A stretch of 64,000 nt of DNA, taken from positions 62,001 through 126,000 of the forward strand of contig JAPJBO010000601.1 of assembly GCA_030068145.1 (NCBI GenBank), written 5' to 3'. Within the stretch, counting starts at the first letter, position 1; the number at the start of each line of letters is the position of its first letter. Positions 10,780 to 21,479 of the stretch are shown one piece after another. The DNA comes from Diplonema papillatum. Its lineage: Eukaryota; Euglenozoa; Diplonemea; Diplonemida; Diplonemidae. The translations under genes and the position numbers were made by a program. Below the pieces are notes generated by a model. It ran no database searches, was not told the origin of the DNA, and worked only from the letters and a program-made list of their open reading frames with translations.

Positions 10780-11544
10780 ATGTTGCCCCCCCGCGCCTTC
10801 CTCGTGCTATGCGTCCCGCTCCTCGCCAGCTGCTCCGCCGACGTGCGCTCCGCCTTCATCGACGCGGCGGGCGGCGTCTTCAGCGCGGAGGGCGGGTACG
10901 GCACCCGGGCGACGGCCCACTACAAGCGGGCCTTCTGGGACTACTGGGGGAGCACCGCCGCCGACGTGCCGGCGGCGTACGTCGTCGCCGACGACCTGGC
11001 CGGGCTGCCAGCCGCTGCGCGGGGCTGCGGCTACGTCCACAGCATCAAAGCCTGCGGCCTGCACTCCGTCGAGCACATCGTGCCGCAGGCCGTGCTCAAG
11101 CAGATCCGGCGGCCCGACCAGCGCTTTGGTGCCGAGAACAACGCGCTCAACTGGGCTCCTGCCCTCCGCCGGGTCAATACGCTGCGCGGCAACCGCGGGT
11201 ATGACACGGATGATGACGCCGTGCACACCACCCAGCTCGCAACGGAAGCCGGCGGCACGGTGACCACCGCCGTGGAGTTCGACGCGGAAGGAGAGTGGAT
11301 CGTGCCTCTCGGCAGCAGGGGCGAGATCGCCCGCGCGGTGCTGTACATGGCCGCGGTGTACGACCTGGTCAACCTGGGGGCCTTCGACGCCGCCGAAATC
11401 CGGTCGTTCCGGCAGTGGTCCCTCGCGGACCCCCCGCTCCCCTGGGAGACTGCCTACAACCAGTGGATGCTCACAACGTACCATACGAGCAACCCGCTGA
11501 TTTCCAACCCGGGCAAGTGGGAAAACATCGAAGATGCGTGGTAG
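10780..11544 (+). CDS. Secreted endonuclease I family nuclease, intronless
   Basis: 254 residues. Residues 1-20 form a signal peptide (MLPPRAFLVLCVPLLASCSA), so the product is likely secreted or sent to the endomembrane system. The family (EndA/NucM type, His-Me finger) cleaves DNA and some RNA non-specifically with a divalent metal. Visible motifs: CGLHSVEHIVPQ with His95, Glu98 and His99 as the catalytic region; Asn-rich GAENNALNW (120-124); and RGEIARAVLYMAAVYD from 180, matching the family's conserved GDxARAxxYM block. The family is typical of bacteria, so ancient transfer is likely. The gene lies between an 11-bp array and several fragments of itself. A spliced paralog of exactly the same length follows at 13092. 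Nutrient scavenging or digestion of prey DNA is a plausible use, but unproven. Confidence 0.88.
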   Translation: MLPPRAFLVLCVPLLASCSADVRSAFIDAAGGVFSAEGGYGTRATAHYKRAFWDYWGSTAADVPAAYVVADDLAGLPAAARGCGYVHSIKACGLHSVEHIVPQAVLKQIRRPDQRFGAENNALNWAPALRRVNTLRGNRGYDTDDDAVHTTQLATEAGGTVTTAVEFDAEGEWIVPLGSRGEIARAVLYMAAVYDLVNLGAFDAAEIRSFRQWSLADPPLPWETAYNQWMLTTYHTSNPLISNPGKWENIEDAW

Positions 11545-11769
11545 GGACATAAAACAGTCCCATGATACTGTGCGGGCTCTGCTCCCAGGAAGATCAGCCG
11601 AGCACACGCATGTTGAACGCCAGACCAGCTAACAGGCGAAAGACAAAAATGTGCCCCTTCTCCGCGGTTGAGTGATGTTGTGTGGGCTCTGCTCCCAGCA
11701 AGGTCAGTCGCACACACATGAGGTGACACCACGATAATGTGCCTCGTCTCTGCGGCAGGTTTACACGCT

Positions 11770-12124
11770 GCAAGGGAGGACAATTGTGAATCCGACACGG
11801 AAGGTGACGCTGGTGCACGCCACCCAGCTTGCGACCGAAGCCGGCGGCGCGGTGACCACCGCCGTGGACTTCGATGCGGAAGGCGAGTGGATCGTGCCTC
11901 CCGGCAGCAGCCGCGCGGTGCTGTACATGGCCGCGGTGTACGACCTGGTCAACCTGGGGGCCTTCGACGCCGCCGAAATCCGGTCGTTCCGGCAGTGGCC
12001 TCTCGCGGACCCCCCGCTCCCCTGGGAGATTGCCTACAACCAGTGGATGCTCAAAACGTACCATACGAGCAACCCGCTGATCACCAACCCGGGCAAGTGG
12101 GAGAACCTCGAAGACGCGTGGTAG
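11770..12124 (+). pseudogene. Endonuclease I 3'-end copy
   Basis: Copies the last ~110 codons of the gene at 10780, from TQLATEAGG to the end, including the stop codon and the GGGACATA trailer. The match is over 90%, but it lacks the signal peptide and the HxxEH motif. The block needed for RGEIARAV is shortened to SSRAV. It cannot encode a nuclease. Confidence 0.9.
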
Positions 12125-12214
12125 GGACATAGCCTTCCAACGAGATCGATAAAACAGTCCCATGATACTGTGCGGGCTCTGCTCCCAGGAAGATCAGCCG
12201 AGCACACGCATGTT

Positions 12215-12475
12215 GAACGCCAAAACGTACCGCACGAGCAACCCGATCTCCAACCCGGGCAAGTGGGAGAAAATGGAAGGCGCGTGGTAGATAGAGAGGT
12301 AGAGGCTGGGACATAGCCTTTCGACGAGATCGATAAAACAGTCCTATAATACTGTGCGGGCTCTGCGAGGGAGATCAGCCGAGCACACATATGTTGCACG
12401 CCAGACCAGCAAGCAGGCGAAAGCTCAAACGTACCGCACGACCGCAACCCGCTCATCTCCAGCACGGGCAACTGT
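12215..12475 (+). pseudogene. Two further endonuclease I tail fragments
   Basis: At 12221-12290 the segment for KTYRTSN-ISNPGKWEKMEGAW plus stop recurs. At about 12424-12471 a still more worn version (TYRT...NPLISS) recurs. Each is followed or preceded by the same AAAACAGTCC-AT-ATACTGTGCGGGCTCTGC trailer found after the intact gene. The tail of the gene was therefore copied at least three times in tandem. Confidence 0.8.
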
Positions 12476-12810
12476 GTTTTGGTTCGCTCCCTAGCCCGCG
12501 AAGCCTACAAAAACAAAAGAATTGCGAACCGTTCCGGGGCTTCCTGCTTCGTTTCCTCTGCCGCCTTGGGGAATTGCTGCAGAAGCGGCGAAGTGTGCAC
12601 GGGTTCTCGTCCAAAGTTCGTTGTGTTCCGTGGCTCTCTCGCCCGGACAACTTGCAGACGAACCGGCTTGTTCGTGACGCAGCGTGGCGGGAAGAAGTGC
12701 GGCTGCCGCTTACATGAACGGGAATCCACCGGACGTGACAGACACACCCGCGAATCACTGCTCGGAGTTACCACTGTTATCCAACTGGGCCCAAAAGACA
12801 CCTTCCCCGC
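12476..12810. other. No gene recognised; one tiny endonuclease echo
   Basis: Unrecognised sequence. At 12710-12733 CTTACATGAACGGGA-TCCAC repeats 22 bases of the second endonuclease gene (about 13325-13347). Confidence 0.5.
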
Positions 12811-12814
12811 GTAG

Positions 12815-12924
12815 ATTGCCACCGATTTAATGAGCTGTCTGCAGACCCACTGTTAATCCATTTACTCTGAGACTTGGCTTAATCCTTGAAACAAGCATAC
12901 GACTACTGGCAGGATCAACCAGGG
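12815..12924 (-). rRNA. 18S rRNA 5'-end fragment
   Basis: On the minus strand this begins CCTGGTTGATCCTGCCAGTA, the near-universal 5' end of eukaryotic 18S rRNA, followed by GTATGCTTGT and GATTAAGCCA. A shorter, worn link then leads to AGCTCATTAAATC. Only the first ~110 bases are present, with internal deletion, so this is a fragment rather than a gene. Confidence 0.9.
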
Positions 12925-13091
12925 TTCTTGTCACCCAAACCAGACTGGACCGAGGAAAATCTGACGAATCAGAGATTCCCCGATACCAGAGATTGTATCG
13001 TGTCAAGCCTAAATTTATTCATGATAGCTGTTCACCACACCACCTTACAGGGCCCTGCGCAAGTAGAGTACGAAGGGTAAAAAAAAAAAAC

Positions 13092-15498
13092 ATGCAGCTC
13101 CTGCCGCTAGCTCTGTTAGCAGCCGCGGCGTCGGCAGCGACGCGCGAAGAGTTCGTCGTGGAGGCCGGCGGAGCGTGGGCGTTTACGGGGGCCTACAACT
13201 CGTACCGGTCCCTGAAGTTGAAGGACGGGTTCTGGGCGTACTGGGACAACACCAAGGGGAGGGTGCTCACAGCCTACGTCACGAACGCGGATTTGGCTCC
13301 GCTGCCGGAGGAAGCGCGGCCGTGTGCTTACATGAACGGGATCCACGAGTGTGGCGTGCATTCGGTCGAGCACATCGTGCCCAAGTCGTTCACTCGAGCA
13401 GCTCTCGCAGACGAAGGCATCATGTTCGGGGCGGAGAACAACGTTCTCAACTGGGTCCCGGCGCTGCACAAGGTCAACGCCTACAGAAGCAACAACAGGT
13501 ATCCTGCGTGCTTTCGCTACGGCCGAAGATGGACCAGCTACCCCTCGAGAACATTCGTACGACGGAAAACCGTCTACTGAGAGGTCTATTGGTGGCTCAT
13601 ACTTTTCCTTTACTGTTCAGCCAACCTCGATCCACTCTGCATTTTTGCGTTTGCTCTACCAAAGCAATGGGCCCTCGGCACGACCAACCGCAACCGATCG
13701 CGATCAAACATCCTTCCACGCAAGGAAGAGCTTGTGATTATACCACAGCGCCATGGCTACCAATGGCTGGACCATGGCCAGGGTGCTACGTTGCGAGTGC
13801 TTGACGGGACACAGCGGGTTACGCAGGGCCGCGCAGTGCGGGCATGCGCGACGATATCAAACTACGGAGGTGAAGCGAGTGCTGTTCAGTGGCCAGCGGC
13901 AGGATTTCACTGCTTCAGTGGCCGGCGGCAGGATTTCACTGCTTCAGTGGCCAGCGGCGTGATTTCACTGCTTCAGTGGCCGGCGGCAGGATTTCACTGC
14001 TTCAGTGGCCAGCGGCGGGATTTCACTCAGTGGCCAGCGGCAGGATTTCCCTGCTTCAGTGGCCAGCGGCGGGATTTCACTGCTTCAGTGGCCATCAGTG
14101 GCCAGCGGCAGGATTTCACTGCTTCAGTAGCCAGCGGCAGGATTTCACTGCTTCAGTGGCCAGCGGCAGGATTTCACTGCTTCAGTGGCCAGCGGCGTGA
14201 TTTCACTGCTTCAGTGGCCGGCGGCAGGATTTCACTGCTTCAGTGGCCAGCGGCGGGATTTCACTCAGTGGCCAGCGGCAGGATTTCCCTGCTTCAGTGG
14301 CCAGCGGCGGGATTTCACTGCTTCAGTGGCCATCAGTGGCCAGCGGCAGGATTTCACTGCTTCAGTAGCCAGCGGCAGGATTTCACTGCTTCAGTGGCCA
14401 GCGGCAGGATTTCACTGCTTCAGTGGCCAGCGGCGTGATTTCACTGCTTCAGTGGCCAGCGGCAGGATTTCACTGCTTCAGTGGCCAGCGGCGGGATTTC
14501 ACTCAGTGGCCAGCGGCAGGATTTCCCTGCTTCAGTGGCCAGCGGCGGGATTTCACTGCTTCAGTGGCCATCAGTGGCCAGCGGCAGGATTTCACTGCTT
14601 CAGTAGCCAGCGGCAGGATTTCACTGCTTCAGTGGCCAGCGGCAGGATTTCACTGCTTCAGTGGCCAGCGGCGTGATTTCACTGCTTCAGTGGCCGGCGG
14701 CAGGATTTCACTGCTTCAGTGGCCAGCGGCGGGATTTCACTCAGTGGCCAGCGGCAGGATTTCCCTGCTTCAGTGGCCAGCGGCGGGATTTCACTGCTTC
14801 AGTGGCCATCAGTGGCCAGCGGCAGGATTTCACTGCTTCAGTAGCCAGCGGCAGGATTTCACTGCTTCAGTGGCCAGCGGCCGGATTTCACTGCTTCAGT
14901 GGCCAGCGGCGGGATTTCGCTAAGTACACAGGCGCCCCCCCCAAAAAAGTTGAACCGCGAGAGCCCAAAATAGGTGAGTTGGACCGTTTTTGTCCGGTCC
15001 AACTTATTTCTGTTTACGGTATATATCCCAACGGGATTGCCTTGCCCAAGGCAATTCCATTCCATTGGGATATAAGGGAACAAAATTTCAAGTGTTGTGA
15101 TACAAGGGAATTACCTAAATTTTAACACACCGTCACTCAGATACGACACGGAAAACGATGACATCGTCGACGAAGTCGTTGTTGTGGAGAGCGGAGGAGC
15201 CGTGAACACGACGGTGGAGTTCGACGACGAGCGAGAGTTCGTCGTCCCCACGTCAGACCGAGGCGAAATGGCACGGGCCGTGCTGTACATGGTCGCTGTG
15301 TACGACCTCGACGCCCTCGGCGTCTTCTCGCAGGCGGAGGTGCAGGCCTTCCGCAGCTGGTCGCTCAGCGACAAGCCCGGGAAATGGGAGCAGAGCTACA
15401 ACGCCTGGGCGCTGGCCACCCACAACATCAGCAACCCTCTCCTGACCACTCCGGGCGTCTGGGAGAAGGACGATGATGTGTGGGAGATCGATGAATAA
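13092..15498 (+). CDS. Secreted endonuclease I family nuclease, one intron
   Basis: Exon 1 is 13092-13498 and exon 2 is 15141-15498. The intron (13499-15140) begins GTATCC and ends CACTCAG. The splice restores an arginine codon in ...YRSNNRYDTEN..., aligning with GNRGYDTDD of the intronless paralog, and yields 254 residues, the same length as that paralog. Residues 1-16 are a signal peptide (MQLLPLALLAAAASAA). Motifs: CGVHSVEHIVPKS with the HxxEH catalytic core, GAENNVLNW, and RGEMARAVLYMVAVYDL. It should be a secreted, metal-dependent DNase. A run of A's precedes the ATG. The intron is filled with a minisatellite. The gene's last codons are repeated twice downstream. Function in the cell is inferred only from family and signal peptide. 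Confidence 0.9.
13880..14925. repeat. Minisatellite with 238-bp higher-order unit inside the endonuclease intron
   Basis: Short ~29-bp units (AGTGGCCAGCGGCAGGATTT-CACTGCTTC) are arranged in a larger 238-bp block that recurs about four times (starts near 13960, 14198, 14436 and 14674). Each block carries the same variants (GCGTGA, CCATCAGTGGCC, CAGTAGCC). The array fills most of the intron. Confidence 0.92.
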
Positions 15499-15770
15499 CG
15501 TCGGGCAAAGTGCGAACACAGAGCTTCGACGCTGTGGACATACACACAGCACCAGCAACCCTCCTGACGATCGCCGTCTGGGAGCAGGACGATGCTGTGC
15601 TGGAGATTGATGAATAACGCCGGGCAAAGTGCGAACACAGTGCTTCGACGCTGTGGACATACACACAATACCAGCAACCCTCCTGACGATCGCCGTCTGG
15701 GAGCTGGACGATGCTGTGCTGGAGATTGATGAATAAAGCCGGGCAAAGTGCGAACAGAGCTCTTCGACGC
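15499..15770 (+). repeat. 119-bp tandem copies of the endonuclease 3' end
   Basis: The final codons, stop and trailer of the spliced endonuclease gene are repeated with a 119-bp period, so worn tails ending in LEIDE plus stop recur at about 15617 and 15736. Both copies lack the rest of the gene. Confidence 0.88.
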
Positions 15771-15861
15771 CAGTGCCCGTCCCTCACCTGTTTTCTTGAT
15801 GTAACGGGAGAGGGAAGCTCGTTCTTGGCAACAAGTTTAGCGCCCGAACCCAAGCAATGTT

Positions 15862-15928
15862 TCTCAGCTAGAGGAAGCAGAAGTCGTAACAAGGTTGCAG
15901 TAGGTGAACCTGCAGCGGGATCGTTACC
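15862..15928 (+). rRNA. 18S rRNA 3'-end fragment
   Basis: CTAGAGGAAGCAGAAGTCGT, AACAAGG and GTAGGTGAACCTGC lead to GGATCGTTA, the classic 3' end of eukaryotic 18S rRNA with a few changes. The bases after it could be ITS1-like but cannot be confirmed. No 5.8S follows, so this is an isolated fragment. Confidence 0.9.
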
Positions 15929-16061
15929 AAATGTTTCGATTCTGAATGGAACGAGGACACGTTTCAAACAGATTGGAAACCGAGAATTCAAACAGTGGGT
16001 TGCGACGCACCCGTCGATCGATTTCCTTTCTTGGCACGATCAGAAGCTTTTAGCGACACCA

Positions 16062-16675
16062 TTTTGATTCGCATCTTGCCCGGTTTGTGCATCAAGCGGG
16101 TTCCGCCATGGGCGACTTAGTCAAAGTTTGCACGGTTGAAAAGCAGCTGATTCTCTCCGGTTAAAAAAAAAGGGCTAATAATCAGCCGGCAAACCGGCTG
16201 ATCGCGCGCACACGGTTCGTTGGACACAAAAAAAAAGGAAAGAGTCAGTCCCGCACGATCAGACGGGGGTTTTGCGACAACATCTTGATTCACATCTTTG
16301 TGTGTCAAGCTGATTCCGCTCCCTGGGCGGCGTAGCCAAAGCTTACACTGTTGGCTGCTTTTGTGCGAGTCTGCCGGAAGAGAAAAAAAGGCTCGAAATT
16401 TAATCAGCCGGCAAGCCGGCTGATCGCGCGCACACTGTTCGTTAGACAAATAAAAAAGGAAAGAGTCAGTCCCGCACGATCAGACGGGGTTTTGCGACAA
16501 CATCATGATTCACATCTTTGTGTGTCAAGCTGATTCCGCTCCCTGGGCGGCGTAGCCAAAACTTACACTGTTGGCTGCTTTTGTGCAAGTCTGCCGGTAA
16601 GAGAAAAAAAGGCTCGAAATTTAATCAGCCGGCAAGCCGGCTGATCGCGCGCACACTGTTCGTTAGACAAATAAG
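16062..16675 (+). repeat. R2 repeat, three tandem copies
   Basis: Units of about 205 bp containing TTGATTCACATCTT, the inverted CAGCCGGCAAGCCGGCTG hairpin and CACACTGTTCGTTAGACAAA. Other copies: 19100-19335, 19700-19860 (partial), 20195-20255 (partial) and 24600-24660 (minus, partial). Confidence 0.9.
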
Positions 16676-16724
16676 TACGTGCGCTCGGCTAAGGCCGGCG
16701 CGTGGCGAGACTGGAGGCAGCAGT

Positions 16725-18735
16725 TAAAGTTCGGGGAACAGCAAAGTTCGGGCGAAGCTAAGTTCGGGCAATGCTAAGTTCTGGTGAAGCAAAGTTCGGG
16801 TGAAGCTAAGTTCGGGCGAAACAAAGTTCGGGCGAAGCAAAGTTCTGGTGAAGCAAAGTTCGGGCGAAGGTGAAGCTAAGTTCGGGCAAAACAAAGTCCG
16901 GGCGAAGCTAAGTTCTGGGTGAAGCAAAGTTCGGACGTTCTGGTGAAGCTAAGATCGGGCGAAACAAAGTTCGGCGAAGCTAAGTTCTGGTGAAGCAAAG
17001 TTCGGGCGAAGCTAAGTTCGGGTGAAGCAAAGTTCTGGTGAAGCTAAGTTCGGGCGAAGCAAAGTTCGGGCGAAGCTAAGTTCGGGTGAGCAAAGTTCTG
17101 GTGAAGCAAAGTTCGGGCGAAGGTGAAGCTAAGTTCGGGCGAAACAAAGTCCGGGCGAAGCTAAGTTCTGGGTGAAGCAAAGTTCGGACGTTCTGGTGAA
17201 GCTAAGATCGGGCGAAAAAGTTCGGGCGAAGCTAAGTTCGGGTGAAGCAAAGTTCGGGTGAGCAAAGTTCTGGTGAAGCAAAGTTCGGGCGAAGGTGAAG
17301 CTAAGTTCGGGCGAAACAAAGTCCGGGCGAAGCTAAGTTCTGGGTGAAGCAAGTTCGGACGTTCTGGTGAAGCTAAGATCGGGCGAAACAAAGTTCGGGG
17401 CGAAGCTAAGTTCTGGTGAAGCAAAGTTCGGGCGAAGCTAAGTTCGGGTGAAGCAAAGTTCTGGTGAAGCTAAGTTCGGGCGAAGCAAAGTTCGGGCGAA
17501 GCTAAGTTCGGGTGAGCAAAGTTCTGGTGAAGCAAAGTTCGGGCGAAGGTGAAGCTAAGTTCGGGCGAAACAAAGTCCGGGCGAAGCTAAGTTCTGGGTG
17601 AAGCAAAGTTCTGGTACGTTCGGTGAAGCTAAGATCGGCGAAAAAGTTCGGACGGAAAGCTAAGTTCGGGTGAAGCAAAGTTCGGGCGAAGCAAAGTTCT
17701 GGTGAAGCAAAGTTCGGGCGAAGGTGAAGCTAAGTTCGGGCAAAACCAAAGTCCGGGCGAAGCTAAAGTTCTGGTGAGAGCGAAAGTTCGGGACGTTCTG
17801 GTGAAGCTAAGATCGGGCGAAACAAAGTTCGGCGAAGCTAAGTTCTGGTGAAGCAAAGTTCGGGCGAAGCTAAGTTCGGGTGAAGCAAAGTTCTGGTGAA
17901 GCAAAGTTGTCGGGCGAAGGTGAAGCTAAGGTTCGGGCGAAACAAAGTCCGGGCGAAGCTTAAGTTCGGGGTGAAGCAAAGTTCGCACGTTCTGGTGAAG
18001 CTAAGATTCGGGCGAAACAAAGGTTCGGCGAAGCTAAGTTCGGGTGAAGCAAAGTTCGGCGAAGCTAAGTTCGGGTGAAGCAACAGTCCGGGGCGAAGCT
18101 AAGTTCGGGTGAAGCAAAGTCCGGGCGAAGCTAAGTTCTGTGATAGCGCAAGTTCGGGTGAAGCAAAGTTCTGGTGAAGCCTAAGTTCGGGCGAAGCAAA
18201 GTTCGGCGAAGCTAAGTTCGGGTGAGCAAAGTTCTGGTGAAGCAAAGTTCGGGCGGAAGGTAAGCTAAGTTCGGGCGAAACAAAGTCCGGGCGAAGCTAA
18301 GTTCTGGGTGAAGCAAAGTTCGGACGTTCTGGTGAAGCTAAGATCGGGCGAGAAACAAAGTGTGGCGAAGCTAAGTTCTGGTGAAGCAAAGTTCGGGCGA
18401 AGCTAAGTTCGGGTGAAGCAAAGTCCGGTGCGAAGCTAAGTTCGGGTGAACAGCAAAGTCCGGGCGAAGCTAAGTTCTGGTGAAGCAAAGTTCGGACGTT
18501 TCTGGTGAAGCTAAGATCGGGCGAAACAAAGTTCGGCGAAGCAAAGTTCGGGCGAAGCTAAGTTCTGGTGAAGCAAAAGTTCGGGCGAAGCTAAGTTCGG
18601 GTGAAGCAAAAGTTCTGGTGAAGCTAAGTTCGGGGCGAAACAAAGTTCGGGCGAAACAAAGTTCGGGCGAAACAAAGTTCGGGCGAAGCTAAGTTCGGGT
18701 GAGAACAAAGTCCGGGCGAAGCTAAGTTCGGGTGT
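16725..18735. repeat. 16-bp minisatellite of R5
   Basis: More than a hundred variants of AAGCTAAGTTCGGGCG and AAGCAAAGTTCTGGTG in mixed order. Stop-poor translations on the minus strand (repeated ASPELCFTRTL-like peptides) come from the unit and are not a protein signal. Confidence 0.92.
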
Positions 18736-18888
18736 AAAGTTTGGCCTCGTACTCCGGCCTCTTCCCGCCGCCCCCCCCTCCGGTATTTCTCCGGGGGGCT
18801 GAGAAACTCCGCAAAAAACGCAAATTTCGGGCACATCAGGCCCCGAAACGACAGCAAACCTCGAAATAATCTTCGACCGGAAAAGTGT

Positions 18889-18956
18889 CATGGGCGGGGT
18901 TTGAACCCGGACACACCGGCCTGAAGGCCGACACCCGCTCACTCTGCCACCCATAA
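18889..18956 (-). other. tRNA-like region of R5 (pol III promoter boxes)
   Basis: On the minus strand TGGCAGAGTGAGCGG fits an A box and GGGTTCAAACCCC fits a B box. A GGCC-TTCA-GGCC hairpin lies between them, where an anticodon arm would be. The acceptor and T stems do not both close properly, so it is a tRNA-derived SINE head rather than a working tRNA. Confidence 0.6.
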
Positions 18957-19099
18957 ACATTTTCCCAGGGGGAGAAAAAGCCAGCTCCGCGCTATTATCT
19001 AGTTCAAAACAATACACTTTTTTAGTGTAGAGAAAAGTGGGGTTGGCTCGAATAGAGGCTATTCACATTGCATGTTCATAGGACCTCCAGTCTCGAAAA

Positions 19100-19335
19100 A
19101 AGGAAAGAGTCAGTCCCGCACGATCAGACGGGGTTTTGCGACAACATCATGATTCACATCTTTGTGTGTCAAGCTGATTCCGCTCCCTGGGCGGCGTAGC
19201 CAAAGCTTACACTGTTGGCTGCTTTTGTGCGAGTCTGCCGGTAAGAGAAAAAAAGGCTCGAAATTTAATCAGCCGGCAAGCCGGCTGATCGCGCGCACAC
19301 TGTTCGTTAGACAAATAAAAAAGGAAAGAGTTAGT
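19100..19335 (+). repeat. R2 repeat, fourth copy
   Basis: Continues the R2 array after the R5 insertion, with the same TGATTCACATCTTTGTGTGT and CAGCCGGCAAGCCGGCTG parts. Confidence 0.85.
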
Positions 19336-19379
19336 CCCGCACTGCAGAGCATCGCCAGCAGCCGCTCTGCTTTTGGCCC

Positions 19380-19585
19380 AACCAAAAAACCGCAGCCCCC
19401 CACCAGGCAAACCAGACTCACACCGCAGTCCTGTCTGCTGACACTCAGGTTCCACGCTGATGATGGTCCGCCTTACGTGTCCGTGGCTTAAAGGACCGAA
19501 ACACGGCGCAGACGGGACCAGTGCGGTGTTGAGCACATACCCATTCCAAGCACGTTCTTGCAAGCCCCCCACCAGGCAAAGCGAC
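19380..19585 (+). repeat. R3 repeat, copy 1
   Basis: Contains TGATGATGGTCCGCCTTACG, GGACCGAAACACGGCGCAGA and GTGCGGTGTTGAGCACATA. Other copies: 21480-21690, 21695-21910 (diverged), 41880-41990 (diverged), 57905-58410 (interrupted) and 60430-60590. Confidence 0.85.
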
Positions 19586-19984
19586 CGAGTGCGACTGACG
19601 CCGGAAACCAGTGTTGCGCTAAGGGAAGAAGCGGCTGATTTCAGCCGGAAAAAAAAGGTCTTGAAAAACTGACCGCCTGATAATCAGCCGGCTGGTTATT
19701 GAAGGGTTTGCCGATCAGACGGGTTTTGCGACAACATCTTGATTCACATCTTGCCCGGTTTGTGTGTCAAGCTGATTCCGCTCCCGGGCGGAGTAGCCAA
19801 AGCTTACACTCGTGGCTGATTTTGCGCGAGTCTACTGGCAAGAAAAACTCCTTGCTACGTTAATTGTAGCACCCACCCGTATTGCAATACGATATAGTTA
19901 CGGTGCGCAAACCATAAGGAGCACCACGAATACACGAAAAGAGACGGTCAGACGGTACCAAGAAGACAGACAGTCACCTTCTGC

Positions 19985-20200
19985 GGCACCATACTGAGAG
20001 GGCCTACCATAAGTAAGGTATATGTGGACAATGGCCGAAACCACCAATGACCAACAACCAAGGTACCCACCGGTCCTCGTACCTCGTGTAACCACCACTC
20101 TTACGACACTCAGAGCACAAACAATATCTTCCCTTAACGACGAAGGTCGCCCGGAGACTTTAATACCCCGGAGTTTCAAGCGAACTTTCACTCTAAAAAA
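19985..20200 (+). repeat. R4-containing dispersed repeat, copy 1
   Basis: About 210 bp, from GGGCCTACC-TAAGTAAGGT to the R4 arm CGGAGACTT-AATACCCCGG...CTCTAAAAAA. A second full copy is at 47641-47850. Confidence 0.85.
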
Positions 20201-20282
20201 AGGCTCGAAATGTAATCAGCCGGCAAGCCCGCCGATCGCGCGCACACTGCCGAAAACACGAAAAAACAATTCTCGCTCACAT

Positions 20283-20618
20283 GCAGAGCTTTACAGAATC
20301 CGCTGGGCTTGAATCCATCTACGGCAGAGAGCCGAAGCTAAATGATGTGCTGATCGAATTCTCGCGGTGCAACAAGCAGCAATGAAGAGCGTTTGCGAGC
20401 GGGGATACGAGTACAAGAGTGGGAAGACAAGGCCGCAGAGTGGGCAAACTGGCTGAGAAGTGAATTGAGCACCCGGTGAGAGGGCGAGCAAACTGTTTTC
20501 GGCATCTTATTTCTTTCCCTAACTAAAGCGCGTCACCAAAACTCCTTGCCACACAAACAAAGGTCGCAAGTCACCAAACTGATCGTCCTTCGGGATCGAC
20601 GGTAACACAAAAACGTTA
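20283..20618 (+). repeat. 335-bp duplicated block, copy 1
   Basis: About 90% similar to 39488-39830. The copy at 39.4 kb carries an intact 86-codon frame; here the same frame is disrupted. Confidence 0.8.
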
Positions 20619-21340
20619 GCTGGCCGAGCGACTATACTCCCCGGCAACACGAGGAAAAATCTCATTGTTTCCAGAGGAAGCCTACCGAGAAGGAACCAAA
20701 ATCGCGTGGGCTAGTCCTGTTTTTGGGGGGCAAGAACAAGACGCATAAGATCCATGGTTCAGTCCTTGCGCTTCCGTTTCTCCCTCTCTTTCCATGACAG
20801 GAGACTTGATGCCAGCATCATACAATCGTGAAAGGCAGTGCGAGGCCGTCTTCCTCTGCCTGAATATTAACCACACGGAGATCACCAGCCACTGAAGGTG
20901 CGGAAACCATTGGAGAAAATGCCGTACCGTCACTTTTCGGGTGCTTTTTTTTTCTTCTCTTTCGGCCCCAAGGTACCAGGGAAAGCCTGCTACACGGGAG
21001 CCATGCTTCACGTGTTCGACGGTTCTGCAGAGCCACGGGCCTACGGGTCAAGTGGCTACCGATTTCCCAAGCTAAAGCATCAAGGCTTGGCGGGGGGCTT
21101 GGCGCTCGCGCTGAACACAAGCTCGTCGAGACGGTCAGAGCGGACGGGGTTGTGGCAATGTGCGCTTCCGACTCAAGCTTTGCAAGCTGTGGTTGACCGT
21201 CACGTTCCTGGACCAGGAGCGGCCGTTTTCGTCTTCCCTTTCGGCGCCTCACAATTCTCGCGCCCTCACTAGCGCCGTGTCGACGAGTTCCCTGTGCTCC
21301 TGAGCTTCGTCGCTACTTGACGCATTCACGTTGTCATCTG
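20619..21340. other. No gene recognised
   Basis: Open frames on both strands are arginine- and serine-rich, without recognisable domains. A GAGTTGGTCCCTGCAGTCCA segment at 21343-21375 matches the 3' end of the element described at 36163. Confidence 0.5.
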
Positions 21341-21479
21341 AGATGAGTTGGTCCCTGCAGTCCAACTCGTCTCTCTCACTCATTCATCTATGTCGTCTTC
21401 CGAGCTCGTATCTACGTGCTGGCACCATTTACGATTTCCCCTCCGCCCCGCCCCCCCGCACCTGCCGAATTCCGCAGTA

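Larger units (their letters stand above)
16672..19098 (-). mobile_element. R5 composite element with 2-kb minisatellite, copy 1
   Basis: The element starts at GTACGTGCGCTCGGCTAAGG and ends at CCTCCAGTCTCGA. It cleanly interrupts an R2 repeat between GTTAGACAAATAA and AAAAGGAAAGAGTC; the unbroken site is seen at 16436-16465. In minus-strand order: a ~130-bp head, a tRNA-like region (18889-18956), a GC-rich link, about 2 kb of CTTAGCTTCGCCCGAA units, then a ~55-bp end. The shorter copy at 38063 has identical ends, so the whole composite moves or is copied as one unit. No coding sequence was recognised, so mobilisation would need outside enzymes. Confidence 0.8.

Noticed and set aside
13734-15125. 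Series of 100-230 codon frames (ASGRISLLQWPAAGFH)
   Set aside because: They lie in the endonuclease intron and come from the 29/238-bp minisatellite.
16724-18692. Frames rich in ASPELCFTRTL-like repeats
   Set aside because: Arise from the stop-poor 16-bp minisatellite of R5, with many frame changes.
18889-18956. A working tRNA gene
   Set aside because: A and B boxes are present but acceptor and T stems do not close together, and the sequence is part of a repeated element.
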